From: Fistularia commersonii
Taxonomy: Eukaryota > Chordata > Actinopteri > Syngnathiformes > Fistulariidae
Direction: 5' to 3'
Assembly: GCA_037954325.1 (NCBI GenBank)
Contig: JBBMNZ010000001.1
Span: 26,334,258 to 26,398,257 of the forward strand
DNA length: 64,000 nucleotides
The notes under the pieces were generated by a model. That model searched no databases, had not been told where the DNA came from, and saw nothing but the letters and a program-made list of their open reading frames with translations. The position numbers were made by a program, and so were the translations under genes. This document shows, in pieces, positions 14,200 to 25,880 of the stretch. How positions within the stretch are numbered: the stretch's first letter is position 1; each line of letters begins with the position of its first letter.

Positions 14200-14640
14200 T
14201 CAACAAATAAATGATCTGGCTAGTGAGGAACTCTGTTGACACATCGTTGTCATGAGATCTCTAGATGCTGGAATTTCAGAGCTGCAATCCAACGCAGCTT
14301 TGCAGCTCTGCCCGCCCAGCACCACGCTGTGTGCTGGAATTAAAAGAAAAAAAAAACAAAAAAAAAAAAAACTTGCAAAGTTGAAATAATGGCTGGAGCA
14401 GCTCCTGGTTTCTCCAGGAGAGCAGCCTGTGTTGAAATGAAGCACTTGTTGCTGCAAGTCCAAGGACGTATCAATTACTTCCAGGAGGGACAAATTACCA
14501 ATTGCAGTTGAGCTCATATGTCAATATGCATGTCATTACACTGGATTGTTATAACCACTCCTTGTCAGGCGTACCTGAAGGAAATAAGAGTAACCCGAGT
14601 AGTCACACATATGTCTGTTCTCCAGAAGAGACATATCTAC
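14200..14640. promoter_or_regulatory. Candidate conserved non-coding element
   Basis: Two complex blocks split by an A-tract (14340-14372). They contain GGACAAATTACCAATTGCAG, TCAATATGCATGTCATTA and TATCAATTACTTCC, dense in homeodomain/POU-like words. Stop codons interrupt all frames. Composition-based inference. Confidence 0.35.
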
Positions 14641-14899
14641 ATTCTAGATGAAGAGCTCTTATACAAAACACATGCTGAAGAGTTTATTTCAGAGGAAAAG
14701 CAACCTACTCTTCATAAGTCCTCTGCTGCTTCATGGAGAGCACTTTGAACAAGGCAGCGGAAAACAAAACTTGTTTGCTCTCCTTTGTTCCACATTTAAT
14801 TTTCTGCCGTCATTTTCTGTGGCCATATTTCCATATTTTATTCTTTCTTCTGTCCCCCTGGTGAAAAAGGGTCTTTCATTGAAATTCACCGTCTCAAGG

Positions 14900-15240
14900 A
14901 CCAGCGACTCATGCAAGGCCGGATGATAAGAGCTCAACCTATTTACCCAGCCATTTTATTTATCTTTTTTTTTTTCTTTTTTTCTTCCCGCTATCCCTCC
15001 TCCCCAGGCTTTGAATTGATCGTGGTTGCTGTAAGATGACAGCTGTCTCCTTGCGAATTAGCAATGCAAATGAAAAATAAGAAGGGAAAGAGAAGAAAAA
15101 GAAGCAGAGCCGCAGCGCGTTGAGCCATCCTGACCAGGTGCTGCGAGGAGGAGCAGCTGATGGAGGGACACAAAATATTTCCCAATTATTATAAAAACAT
15201 ATACAGATCCATTTAAGAGCATGGCGCAAGCAAAATAGGG
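14900..15240. promoter_or_regulatory. Candidate conserved non-coding element with a perfect octamer
   Basis: Contains ATGCAAAT (15064-15071), the POU-factor octamer, right after GCGAATTAGC, an E-box CAGCTG at 15040-15045 and a second CAGCTG near 15155. The sequence is complex and free of simple repeats except a T-tract at its left side. Confidence 0.35.
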
Positions 15241-15336
15241 ATTTTGGAAAAAAAAAAAAAAAAAAACATCTGTGAGCTCGCAAATATGTCTTAAGATGAA
15301 TATAACATGACTGATTGTCACGTTGGAATGACAAAT

Positions 15337-15652
15337 GGCGAATCATTTGGGAAAAAATAAAACTACCTAGCTTATTTTTCCAATTTTACATTTTTTGTAA
15401 CCATTATTCCCACTGATCTTGGGCTATTTCCTTTAAGAGTTCTAGATTAACATTTTCAAGGTATTGTTCACAGTTTGGTTAATAACAGGTTTCTGGCGAA
15501 TCATTTCGGAAAAGATAAAACTACCTGGTTTATTTCTCCAATTTTACATTTTCTGTAACCATTATTCTCACTAATCTTGGGCTATTTCCTTTAAGATTTC
15601 TAGATTAACATTTTCAAGGTATTGTTCACCGTTTGGTTAATAACAGGTTTCT
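15337..15652 (+). repeat. 158-bp tandem duplication (two copies)
   Basis: 15337-15494 and 15495-15652 align end to end, from GGCGAATCATTT to AATAACAGGTTTCT, with about ten substitutions and no visible indel. The equal length suggests a single head-to-tail event of moderate age. Confidence 0.93.
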
Positions 15653-16820
15653 GTCAGAAACTCTTTAGACGGATTTTTACCTGACCATTTGCAACAGTAA
15701 ATAAAATCACATCTAGCGAAAGTTTAATCGCTTTTTTGGACTTTACATTTAGGCTACTTCTAATTTATTCTTAAAAACCAAGAGGAGATAAATCACACGC
15801 ACTGCCGCGTATGGATACCCGCAAAAACAACAGTGCTATCGGAGCTGCTCATTTACCCAGCATTTCGTTGTTTTCCCTTCGAGGTAGAGTGAATTAAGGT
15901 AGCGTTATTGATGTTAACTCACAGAAATTCTATACGACAAGGTCTCAGATTGCGTTCTGTGAACGGCATCACGTGCATCAGGAGACTGCATTCACTTAGG
16001 ATAAATGACGAAGGCAGGAGTGATTAACACAATGCATTAAACTCATCGACGAACTGCAGGCAAGGACGGTGCTTATTAATATCACTTTGACAAGACGCCA
16101 ATACAGGTCGGTGAACGTTCCTCCCTATAGAAAAGCATTGTCATGGTAACCAGCAAGCTCTTTGGACAAAGCACCATGAATCTTTGTGGACTGACAAGTC
16201 AAACACACACACACACAAGCTTGCTGAGATACAAGGTGCTCATCATTCATTCAAATCAGGCTCAGAAAAATGACAGAGGGAGCTGTGGGAGTTTATATCA
16301 CAGATCCTTTAACAACAATAGGTGAATTTTTGCTGCCATGCTTTCAATAAACAGGGCTGAGCATCACATCTTCACCCCCATGCATGAACCCCCTGAGCAA
16401 AGATGAACCCTCCTTTAGCGTCACACACCGACGAGTCCGACACCCCTTTTTCGTCGAACCCGGAGGTTCATATTTGGACACACCTGGAGAGACGTCTATT
16501 TTTTGAATGCGGCGCGTGGAAAATACAAACTAGGCTTGTATTTCGGTCAGGTTGAGAAATAGATCCTGATGTTGATGTAGACCTGATGCTCCGGGTCTGT
16601 CGCTAAATTTCGAAAAAAGGGGTTCTGATGTGTCGGGAGCTTTTACCATTAACCAGTTAATGCTCACTTAGCACACATAGCTACTACTTTAGTACTTTCC
16701 TGAAGTGTTTCCATTATACCACATTAAATAGAAAACACTACATTTTGGATGTGGGGATGAAAATCACTATGTTTTTCCCCTCGGACAGGGGGTTTGTCTC
16801 TAAGTACAATCAGAAATATA
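15653..16820. other. Intergenic, no gene recognised
   Basis: Mixed-composition DNA. A CpG-containing patch at 16410-16620 is unlike its flanks but has no coding or RNA signature I can name. A short (AC)n lies at 16203-16217. Confidence 0.5.
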
Positions 16821-17106
16821 TTGGACTGTCTCAGAAAATTAGAACATTGTGATAAAGTTCTTTTTCTTCTGCGATGCAATTAATAATCAAAAATTACTTT
16901 TTCATGATATTCTAGTATTTTGAGATAGGATTTTTGAGTTTTCTTAAGATGTAAGCCGTAATCAGCAATATTAAAATAATAAAAGGCTTGCAATATTTCA
17001 GTTGATTTGTAATGAATCAAGAATGTATGACATTTTTCTTTTTGTAATTGCATTACAGAAGATAAAGAACTTTATCACAATATTCTTATTTTCTGAGACA
17101 GTCCTG
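16821..17106. mobile_element. 286-bp TA-flanked MITE with ~60-bp terminal inverted repeats
   Basis: The left end GGACTGTCTCAGAAAATTAG is matched by the reverse complement of the right end (GGACTGTCTCAGAAAATAAG), and the match continues for about 60 bases through GTGATAAAGTTCTTT and TCTTCTG. TA dinucleotides lie directly outside both ends (16819-16820 and 17107-17108), as for Tc1/mariner-type insertion. There is no internal transposase frame, so it is non-autonomous. Confidence 0.88.
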
Positions 17107-17118
17107 TACTGTCTACAA

Positions 17119-17594
17119 CAGGGGTGGGCAAACTTTTTGGCTCAAGGGCCGCATTTGACAAAATTTGACAGATGGCCCAGGTCAGCACAAGATACGATAC
17201 ATATTAAAAAATTTTAAAAAACGCATGTTAACAGTGCTTATCAGACTTGCCTGATATTTGTCTGAACGCTGTCTGACATTTGCTTTGAAAATAAAACCAG
17301 CTTGGTTTTGTAGGCTCTGATGTTTGCTTGCATTTCACGCACAAACCGCTTTTTCCCTTTTAGCTTCCCATCCAGCTCATTTATGTGTCAGTATGTCCGC
17401 ACTAAATACTAAATCACAAAACCAATCTGCGTCATTCAGGTCAGGAAAATTCTCAAGTAGCTCCAAAAAAAGAAATGAAATAATCTCCTGTTTGAGCTCC
17501 CACATTCATTGATCCAATCATTCACATCAAGTATGAATTCTGTACCGATCTTTCAGATTAAAAAGACCAAAGGGCCGTAGTTTGACCGCCCCTG
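17119..17594. mobile_element. 476-bp non-autonomous hAT element
   Basis: Terminal inverted repeats CAGGGGTGGGCAAACT and CAGGGGCGGTCAAACT (right end reversed) with 8-base target duplications GTCTACAA (17111-17118) and ATCTACAA (17595-17602), one mismatch. Both TIR sequence and duplication length fit the hAT superfamily. No transposase frame remains. Confidence 0.88.
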
Positions 17595-17996
17595 ATCTAC
17601 AAGTAGCTTTTACGACCATTTGGACTGTAAGTCACATTCTCATCGTATTTTGCACTCGTACATCAGCTCTTAATCAGCTACTAATCCAGGATAGGTTTCA
17701 CCTCTGCTGCGAGATGGAACTGCCCCTGCGGAGACGTCCTTCGTGTAAGATATTCCTTCCCCCCCTTTGACAAAACTATAAGAGGGCTTTTATATTCATC
17801 GCGCTCCAGAGCTAAATGTTAAACAAGTGCTGCTGAAAAGCATTTCTATGAGGGAACTTCTGTCGGAGAACAATTAAATAAAATTAAGGCAATCTCTTCA
17901 TCAGTAGGTCAAGTGAAATCAAGGCCATCTATCCATCAGGTTTACTTTTGCATCCGCGGGGTTATATTGCTGAAACAGCTTTTATTCATTTTACGT

Positions 17997-18741
17997 CATG
18001 GAGATTTGAATGTTAAATTTCCTTTTTGTCTGACAAAAATGTGTTGCAGTTTTGCGAGCAAGACGGCGAGGACTTGTCTGGATATTTGTTTTCCGATTCA
18101 TCTGCACTGTGACGAACTGCAACTCTCACGTGTCATTTTAAACAGATTATTATCTTAAATCGATGGCACGTCCTGCGATATAGCATTTTCTCTTTCGTCA
18201 GGAGAATACTTTTAGTCCCCAATTGTGTATATTAGGTCTCGTGGAGTTGCAAGAAAGGTGCCCAGTTCAAAATAGACATGTTTATCCTGCTTGTAATATA
18301 CTGTTGCAAAAACTTCACGTTTTAGAACAACAACTAAAATAGTGCTCAATGGTTCTCATCAAAATTCATTCTTTTCATGAATACTTTATAGAACTATTCT
18401 ATAATCATTATTGTACACAAACAAAGTTGTAAAATAAGATATTAGACATTACATAGAATGAACCACCCACGCAATAAATATGACAAAGACCTAGAGGGTG
18501 ATACTTTCTTTAAGGGTAAACGTAAACATGATTTCACTCTGTTACTAATCAGTCATGATGCAATAATTTCTTAAGAAAATGTGTCTGTAAATCTTCAGCA
18601 ATGATACATGATAATCCCGATACAAATGACAAATAAGCACAGTTAATGCATAATGAAAATCTCCACTTCATGGAGATTTGGATATTAATTTAAATTTCCT
18701 TTTTGTCTTACAAAAATGTGTTGCAGTTTTGCGAGCAAGAC
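17997..18741 (+). repeat. Direct repeats X flanking segment Y copy 2
   Basis: X occurs at 17997-18064 and 18669-18741. Both contain CATGGAGATTTG, TTTCCTTTTTGTCT and ACAAAAATGTGTTGCAGTTT followed by TGCGAGCAAGAC. The spacing of about 672 bases equals X plus Y, as expected for a tandem array with a ~670-bp unit reduced to X-Y-X. Confidence 0.85.
18073..18656 (+). repeat. Duplicated segment Y, copy 2 (~585 bp)
   Basis: Second copy of the 13282-13880 segment, about 4.8 kb downstream in the same orientation. Unlike copy 1 it is bracketed by two direct repeats of a ~70-bp sequence (17997-18064 and 18669-18741). Confidence 0.9.
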
Positions 18742-20000
18742 ATTTTTTTGCGAAAAACCGGCAGGGTTTTGCAGAAGCAAAGCAAGGGATCAGATAATAA
18801 AGATCCCGAGCAAAAAAAAAAAAAGGTGGGTATAAAAAGTAACTTGTTGGGCCTTTTTTTTTTTTTTAATGCAACGTTGTTGAGAATTGTAATTAAAACA
18901 TCTGGGTACTTCTTCCTGCGCTGTCAGAAGGTGATCAGTAACGAAGCTTTCTAAAGAGTCCACCTCAAATTTCACAGGGCCAAACATACGCAAAGAGGAA
19001 GGACAAGTGAAATGGTTGGACTCTTTACAAACCTTAGAGTGTCCTTCCTCCCGCTGCCGGTCCCTCACACAGGATCACAATTAAATTCTTTGCCGACTCA
19101 TTCTTCTTTTTTTTTTTTTTCTTTTTTTTTTCTCTTGAGAAGACACCTCACTTGAGAAAGCACTGGTGCTGCTTTTTAAAGGTCCCTGTGTGGCAGGGTG
19201 ACAGAGGACACCACTCTGCCTTTTCTCTCATTTGGAGAGAGAGAGGGCGAAATTGAAAAGGGGGTCCTCAGCACCCTCCCTGAAGACCTTCTCTATCCGT
19301 GCACCCCCACCAACACACACACACACACACACCTAACCCACACCCCGTCGTCTCTGCTTTGGCCCTGGTTGGACTCCCCTGGTCGGTTCTCAGACCTCCC
19401 CTGTCTGTGTGGTACCAGCGGCATTGTAAAGGGCTGACAAAGAACAGGAAGCCCTGAGGTCGGCGGGGCAGACCTGAAGGTCGGCTCAATCAGTCTCCAT
19501 GTGATGGATGCGGCGTGGGGCCCGGGTCAGCAGAAAACACACCAACAAGATGGACGGATGCATTCTCTCATTTCATTTGCAGCTCTCGCTCTCATTATCA
19601 CTGAATTTCCACGACTGAGACAAACGCTGAGATGTTAAATTTATATGTTTCCTCTAGATTGTGATGATATTTGCATGCCATTCGGACGTGAGAATAAGGG
19701 TGAAGGATCTTAAGTTCGAAGTATAAAATGAAAGACATTTACTAAATATGAGAAAGAAAAAAATAAAGTAAATGAAATGCTGTGTGTTTTGGTTGGCATT
19801 TCCCAACATGCTTTTTTCACATTTTTGGTGTTACTTCTATGATGATGTTCGCGAACAAGTACGGTCGGAACTGATAACCTTTTTTCAAAAAAGTTGACTA
19901 TTCTGGTTTTTCTAACGTTCCCAAAAAAAATTCCGGATCAGCCCAAAAAAGTAAAAAAAACAAAAAAACTTTTTTTTTTTTTTTTTACAAATTGTTAAAG
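18742..20000. other. Intergenic, no gene recognised
   Basis: T/A tracts at 18855-18868 and 19108-19132 and an (AC)n near 19314-19332. The 19545-19710 stretch is more complex and could be part of a regulatory block, but I see no decisive motif. Confidence 0.5.
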
Positions 20001-20280
20001 TTGCCCTCTGTTCAACATTACAGTTTGCAGATACGCCCCCCCCGTCATGCTGATAAAGTTGTTTGAATTTGATATATGTGCAGGGTTTGACACCGGGAGT
20101 GTTGTTTCTGCATTAATCAGGTGAAAGTGAAAAGCGGTCAGATTATTGATGACGGCTTGAGGTGGGCGCTGACAAGAATGATTAGTGATACCCCAGTACG
20201 TTTGGAGGTCGATCAGTCCTTGTCCAGCTGCTCTCTTACATAAGTATGTAGGTGGAGTGAATGACATTTAGCAAACAAGG
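20000..20280. promoter_or_regulatory. Candidate conserved non-coding element
   Basis: Repeat-free stretch with TGCATTAATCAGGTGAAAG, TTATTGATGACGG and AATGATTAGTGATA words (TAAT, TGATTNAT/PBX-MEIS-like). Inferred from composition only. Confidence 0.3.
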
Positions 20281-23200
20281 TTGAACCCTAAAAAATATTT
20301 TCATATTTACAGGATCAATAGTCTTTTTTTTTTATATATTGATAAATGCAGACATTGCCTGTCTGTCCACATTTTATAATAAAAGATACCACATAAATGT
20401 GAAGACAGCTGACCAGCTGTAAGGAGACATTTGATTTCATTTTTGATTTAACCCACTGGAAAAAAGAAAATAATAATAATTTTACAGTCACCCAGATAAC
20501 AACAGGACAGTTTTAACACGTCTGTTACTTTAAAAGTTAACTGGTATGTTTCATTTTGTCTGTTTTATTTAAATAACCTATTCAAGTGATACACAAATCC
20601 TAGGGTATAAACTTTTTTTTTTGTGCAGCACGAGAAAGAAAATACAAGTGTTTTCTGTGGTAAACAACATATTACTGGGTGCAATACAATAGAATACAAG
20701 AAATCGAGAAAAGTGCCTTACATGAATAACATAAGGTGAAAAGAAAAAACAGACACGCTGTATCATCTGATAAATAAAATGCAATTCAAGTCAAATTTGA
20801 TGAAGCCTCATTTTTTTTCTTTAAAATGTCACGTAAGTTATAAACATGGATATTTTGACAGTGAAACCCTTCACCCCCTGTGGAATTCCAACAGTTTCAG
20901 TATGTTGTCAGTGGGTGGGAGAGGGATGATGCCGGCAGAGAGGGGCGGTCGTCGTCACGGAGACGCCTGTGTGTGGGAAGCAGTCCAAACATGACATAGC
21001 TGAGTTTACTGACTCAAGGTGACTGGGCCGAAGGCACAACGGGGACAATGGTCGCTCCATTAGTGCTAATGGGGGACACATGTAACTGGATTAGCGTGAG
21101 GACACCTGGGGGGGGGGGGGGGGGGGGGACCACATGGGGAGACGGGGAGCCCCAAACCAGCCTCCTCCTCCTCCTCCTCCTGCTCCATCAAACATAAATA
21201 ACAGGAGTCTGCGGCGTGACAATGGCTGTCTGCCCACCATGACAGCGGCGCTCGATGCACAAACTTTACAACAACGTAACGTTTTGATCGTTCTAAAAGA
21301 GCCATAAAGAAACTCTGCATCGCGACATTTCAAAAATGACCCCAAGTCAGATCAATGACTTTCAGGGCTTTGTCTAAAAGGGATGCTTTTTTATTTAAAT
21401 GGACATCAACAAATACCAAAGCAGCAAAAAAAAAAAAAAAAAAAAAAATGACCAGGAATGGAATAAACTACCAACAGAATAATAGCCGATTCATTCTTCG
21501 TATTAAAAATTGAAACGTTAAAAAAAAAAAAAATGAAAATTAGACCTACAACTCAAGACCTTTGGGCCACCATGGAAATTCTACGTACATTGTAAGCTTC
21601 ATAACAGAGAGATTAAAATACCATGTATTGCATCAGTTTTGGTTTTTAACCAAGCAGATGACGAAATAACAGCCAACAACGTAATGCTGTCTTTGCTTAC
21701 ATTACAACTTCTTATTCAAAATGTGATCGAATGCAACCCGACGGCAGAAACTGAAATTGTAAACAGCTCAAAAGGGGGATGTATTAAAATATCATTCATA
21801 TAATGTAATATTGAACAAACGTTATTTTGGCTTCTCCGATCTTTAGACCCTTTTTCGTCTAAACCAGAAGAGCGACGACTCTGGGCTCCCTGTAAATTAA
21901 AGAGGAATAAATCGGAGACGGGTCTCAATCCATCTCCATTGCTGGACTGTGAATCTGTCCCGGCCGTCCCGTCGCCGCCCCCCCGGTCACTCCCAGCTCA
22001 TCCCTCATCCCTACTTTTCCGTCTCCCCCTTTCGGCAAATTCCTGCACTCCGCCAAAGACGCCCAGTCAATTAATAAGACATTGTCACCGCCCCCTGGAG
22101 CCCGAGCACAAGGGGCCACCCAGGAGCCAGCAGCCTCCCCTGTAAAGCCGCTTCACTGGTGGCCCCCAGGAATGCCGATCGCTTTGGGAACGGAGAGAAC
22201 AGGGTAGGATGGTCATTGGGGGAGGAGGAGGAGTGAGAGATGCGTGGGGGGGGCGGAGAGGGAAGCTCTGGGAAGCTAACAGAAACGGCCCCATCGCCGC
22301 TCCTGCGCCGGGGCAAGCCAGTCAAAAATTGGAGGGCAACAAAAGGAAATGCGTTTCACTCCCAAGGATCGGAGGCACTTCACCCCACCAGGCTGAAAAG
22401 CCTGCCCTCTCAAACACACACACACACACACACTTGCAGTACTTGAGAGAAAACTGCCATGGCTGTCAAATTTCCCCATCACGTCCTGTCCAATTTTGTT
22501 TTTTTCGCTCAAACGCTCTATTTGCTCGGACTATGTTCCAGTGAAAGCTGATCCTCTTTATCTGTTCAACTCCTGAGCACCGCCTCTTCACCATGAAAGT
22601 AATAAACTATAATGTCTGACATGTTGGTTTTTAATGGAAGAATAATTAAAATTCTGAAAATCCTTACAGCAAAATGACTCCTCCCACAACTTTGCATGAA
22701 CCCCAACATTTTATATGTGAAATTGTGCATCTTGATTGGCACAAGTGTTTAAAGTAACCATGACAACGAAAGAATCAAAAGACGTGTCAACAGGAGGCCG
22801 AATACCAGCAATGCTGATTTTTTTTTTTTTTTTCGGGGTCCACAAAGAGCAGTTAGAACATTTAGAATTTCTATGAGTGTCTTTTATTTGAAGTGGCAGT
22901 CGTAGCAGTAGCTGAATTGAAATAGAGATTATGTTTATATGCGCAACAGTGTTCTTGGTCTAATCCCATTCAGTTGAGCCACATGGACACAAAACCTAAT
23001 TTTCCTGTTTCAATTCCACCTTTGCAAATGTCACACACAAGAAAAGCCCGGGTCAGTAGAAGTGTGACAAAGAAGTGACACATCTGTTATGATTTGCCAA
23101 AAAAATAAGTAACGAGAGGAACTTGACTGCCGTATTGGTGTTTATCCCTGAATCTGAAAGCACAATGCCTTCACTCAAACCGTACTTGTGCTGTTTTGAA

Positions 23201-23540
23201 TTAAATACTCTTATGACAGCACATTTTCACCTGTTTTCCTGGCTGAATGTTGTTGGCACTGCTGATAATAGTCTGGCATGTTCACTTTCAACCAGCCTCT
23301 TCCATTGTGAGACCTTGATGGATGATTTGTTCCACAAGTGCATCTTTGATTTCATCAGGAGCTCTCATTCTTCTCACCAGTGATGTCTACCCACCAACAC
23401 ACGCACACACACAGCTTTCTCCTCTGCAACAAGTGTGTAGGTGCCATTCAAGGTATTCCTCTATGTCAAAAAACAAGGATTCAGATTTATAAAGGAAATT
23501 GTGAAATACCAGCACATATTACACCCAAGAGCTTACACCC
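20281..23540. other. Intergenic, no gene recognised
   Basis: AT-rich left part, GC-richer blocks at 20900-21350 and 21930-22340, an A-tract near 21425-21448 and an (AC)n near 22415-22431. Open frames in the GC-rich blocks lack splice context and have low-complexity Pro/Gly/Arg composition. Confidence 0.5.
21108..21128 (+). repeat. Uninterrupted 21-base G homopolymer
   Basis: A run of 21 G, followed shortly by a (CTC)n-like run near 21162-21180. Such G runs can form quadruplexes and are prone to sequencing error, so the exact length is uncertain. Confidence 0.9.
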
Positions 23541-23541
23541 G

Positions 23542-23600
23542 GATTACATTACATTAGGCAGATGCTTTTATCCAAAGCGACTTACAGTAGAGGACATAGG
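23542..23600 (+). mobile_element. Teleost SINE-like conserved segment
   Basis: Contains the word TTTATCCAAAGCGACTTACA preceded by ATTACATTACATTAGGCAGA. From memory this is a very widespread dispersed repeat in fish genomes. Boundaries and family cannot be fixed by eye. Confidence 0.5.
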
Positions 23601-24639
23601 GACTGCAAATACACTTGCAAATACACGATGCACAAAGACATACACAAACGTACACACACACACACAAACTGCATAGCCTAACTTGCTGCCTAACCTGATC
23701 TGGGGCATCAGCGCAGTAAAAAAGTCCTGAAAGAGAACAGTTTTTACCTGTTTCTTGAAGGTATTGCGTCACCTGATCTATTTTCCCTACAGATTTGTCA
23801 TTTTTCAACATGGTGCTTCCTCGATAAAATAATGTGTGATTGAGGAATTATATTTTAAGAAATCAAACCCAAATGCTGAAAAAGTTAAAAGCCAAAAAAA
23901 CCCATGTTTGAAAAAAAAAAAACTGAAAAAGTTTTAAATTATTTGGCTTAAAATTAAATCTATCCATTCGATAATTGAGTGAGTATTTCAGTACATCCTC
24001 AAATTCACCTGCCACTTTGAAAATAAAATGTGAAATTAGCGGTAAATCTGCAAAAATTATCTAAAATGCAAATACATAAAATACAAGAAAAAAACTACAA
24101 TTTGTTCAACATTTTCATAGAGTACTGATCTTAAAATGAGCATGAAATTTCCCCCAAAAATATTTAAAATTGAAAATTCACAAAAAAAAAAAAAAATCAG
24201 CAGTATCTTTGTTTGACCATTAATATTAAACTGATCATGAGACACACACACACACAATTATGGCAATAAAGCCCTTCCTTTTTGTTTTAATGCATCTTTT
24301 TCCAGCTTGAACCTCAGTGCTTGTTCTCATCTCGGCTTTGCATCTATTTTGTGCAATTACTTGAGTGTCCTACGACTTGGAAGTCGTAATACTTGTCCGA
24401 TTTAGATGATCTTTACTCTAAGACTTCTTCCCATTTGTTTCAAACTCAACACCATCATCATTCCACCACTGCAAAAAAGATGATGAGCGGCTAAACGTCA
24501 AATGTGATTTTTATCTTGATAGATTTTGATGAGCAAACGGATCATTTCGAGCACAGTGGAAAGAAAACCAGAGAAGAATATTTTCACGGGGAATCCACCC
24601 AACTAGCTGTGCTCAACCAGCCATTTTAGAAGTCTTTAC

Positions 24640-24915
24640 TGTGTGAAGTGTGTGTAAGTGACGTCGATGATGCTGGAAACGACCCCACCGAGGTTAAATA
24701 CCCGAGTCTCGCCACCAGTCTGTCACAAGTGAAGGAGCCTCTTGGAGGAGAGGAGAACTTCAAATATCTCTACAGGGGGCAACAGAAAGTAACCTCAGTG
24801 AGTATATTTACTCACGTTGTATACTTCAGTACAATTCTGAGGCACTTGTACTTTACTTGAGTGTTTTTCCTTTGATATTTCTTTACACATCCACTGCCCT
24901 ACATTTGAGGGAGAA
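24640..24915 (+). repeat. Probable dispersed repeat
   Basis: The region around TACTCACGTTGTATACTTCA and GAGGCACTTGTACTTTACTT resembles a common fish repeat built on AAGTACATTTACTCAAGTA-like words. A 70-codon open frame across it carries no known domain. Confidence 0.4.
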
Positions 24916-25189
24916 AAAAAAATTGACTGCTCTGTGCATAAAAAAATTGATTAATATTCTTGAGATCTGTTGGGCATTGTCACATTTTCTTTAGTTTGGT
25001 AGTCTTATTTAAAATATGACAACTATGCTATGATACACTGCAGGTCTATAATGATCAATCTACATGCATTATAAAAAGTGCCTTCAGATTAAATATAGAA
25101 GTTTTTCAGGGTCTCTATTACTGCTTGAAATGACACCACTGCATCATTTACTATGGTAATAGAAAACATGTCCCCATAAATCATCCTGC

Positions 25190-25480
25190 CTATTTTTGTT
25201 TATTTATTTTACTCATTACTATTTATTTTTGCCACTATTTATATTGTTGTTGTTTTTTTCATTCGAGTTGTGTATTTTTCACCCTCACTGTTCTTTTATG
25301 TTGCCCATTGTCATCCCTGATGTTGTTGTTGTCTGCTGTCTATTTAGTCATGGATTTTTTTTGTCTTTCTATCTTCTGTCTTTCTATTTATTTCCTTTTT
25401 TTGACATTTTAACTGTTACGCTGCTGTGGTACATGAATTTCCTCACTGGGAATCAATAAAGTTTATCTTATCTTACAGTT
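25190..25480 (+). mobile_element. 3' end of a LINE (L2-like), plus strand
   Basis: T-rich 3' untranslated-type sequence ending in AATTTCCTCACTGGG, AATCAATAAAGTTT and ATCTTATCTTA, the tail-repeat end typical of fish L2-class LINEs. No coding part is attached. Confidence 0.6.
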
Positions 25481-25880
25481 TACAATGGAGGCAAGTACGT
25501 GTTTTACGCCTATGCATACTCTTGATTTGCCTTTGGTTCGGCTACTCTGAGTAAAACCCATCAGTGAATCTACGCAAGTCATTTACACATATTTAGGACT
25601 AACATCGTGCAGAAAAAGCAAAACATCTTTGACCAAACAAACCAGACACGGAAAGATTACAAACATAGTTCACTTATAGTAAATACAAAAACAGTCAGAG
25701 GGTCATATAATCTTAACTGAGCCAGACATGACAACAAACACCATGGATTTAAAAACTTTAAAGATCTGACTTACCAAAGATGTTCTCATTCAGCAGTTGA
25801 GAATTTGTGTCGATCCAGTAAAACGGATGCTTCACTCCATGTTCCTCCTCAGATCCAATGGTGCCATGGATCTGCCATAG

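Noticed and set aside
14960..15346. 128-codon minus-strand frame
   Set aside because: Contains phenylalanine and lysine runs from T- and A-tracts and no motif.
16410..16620. Possible tRNA or structured RNA in the CpG-containing patch
   Set aside because: A TTCGAAC-like word is absent in the right context and no cloverleaf can be drawn.
24648..24860. 70-codon plus-strand frame resembling a small protein
   Set aside because: Overlaps sequence that looks like a dispersed fish repeat; no conserved domain.
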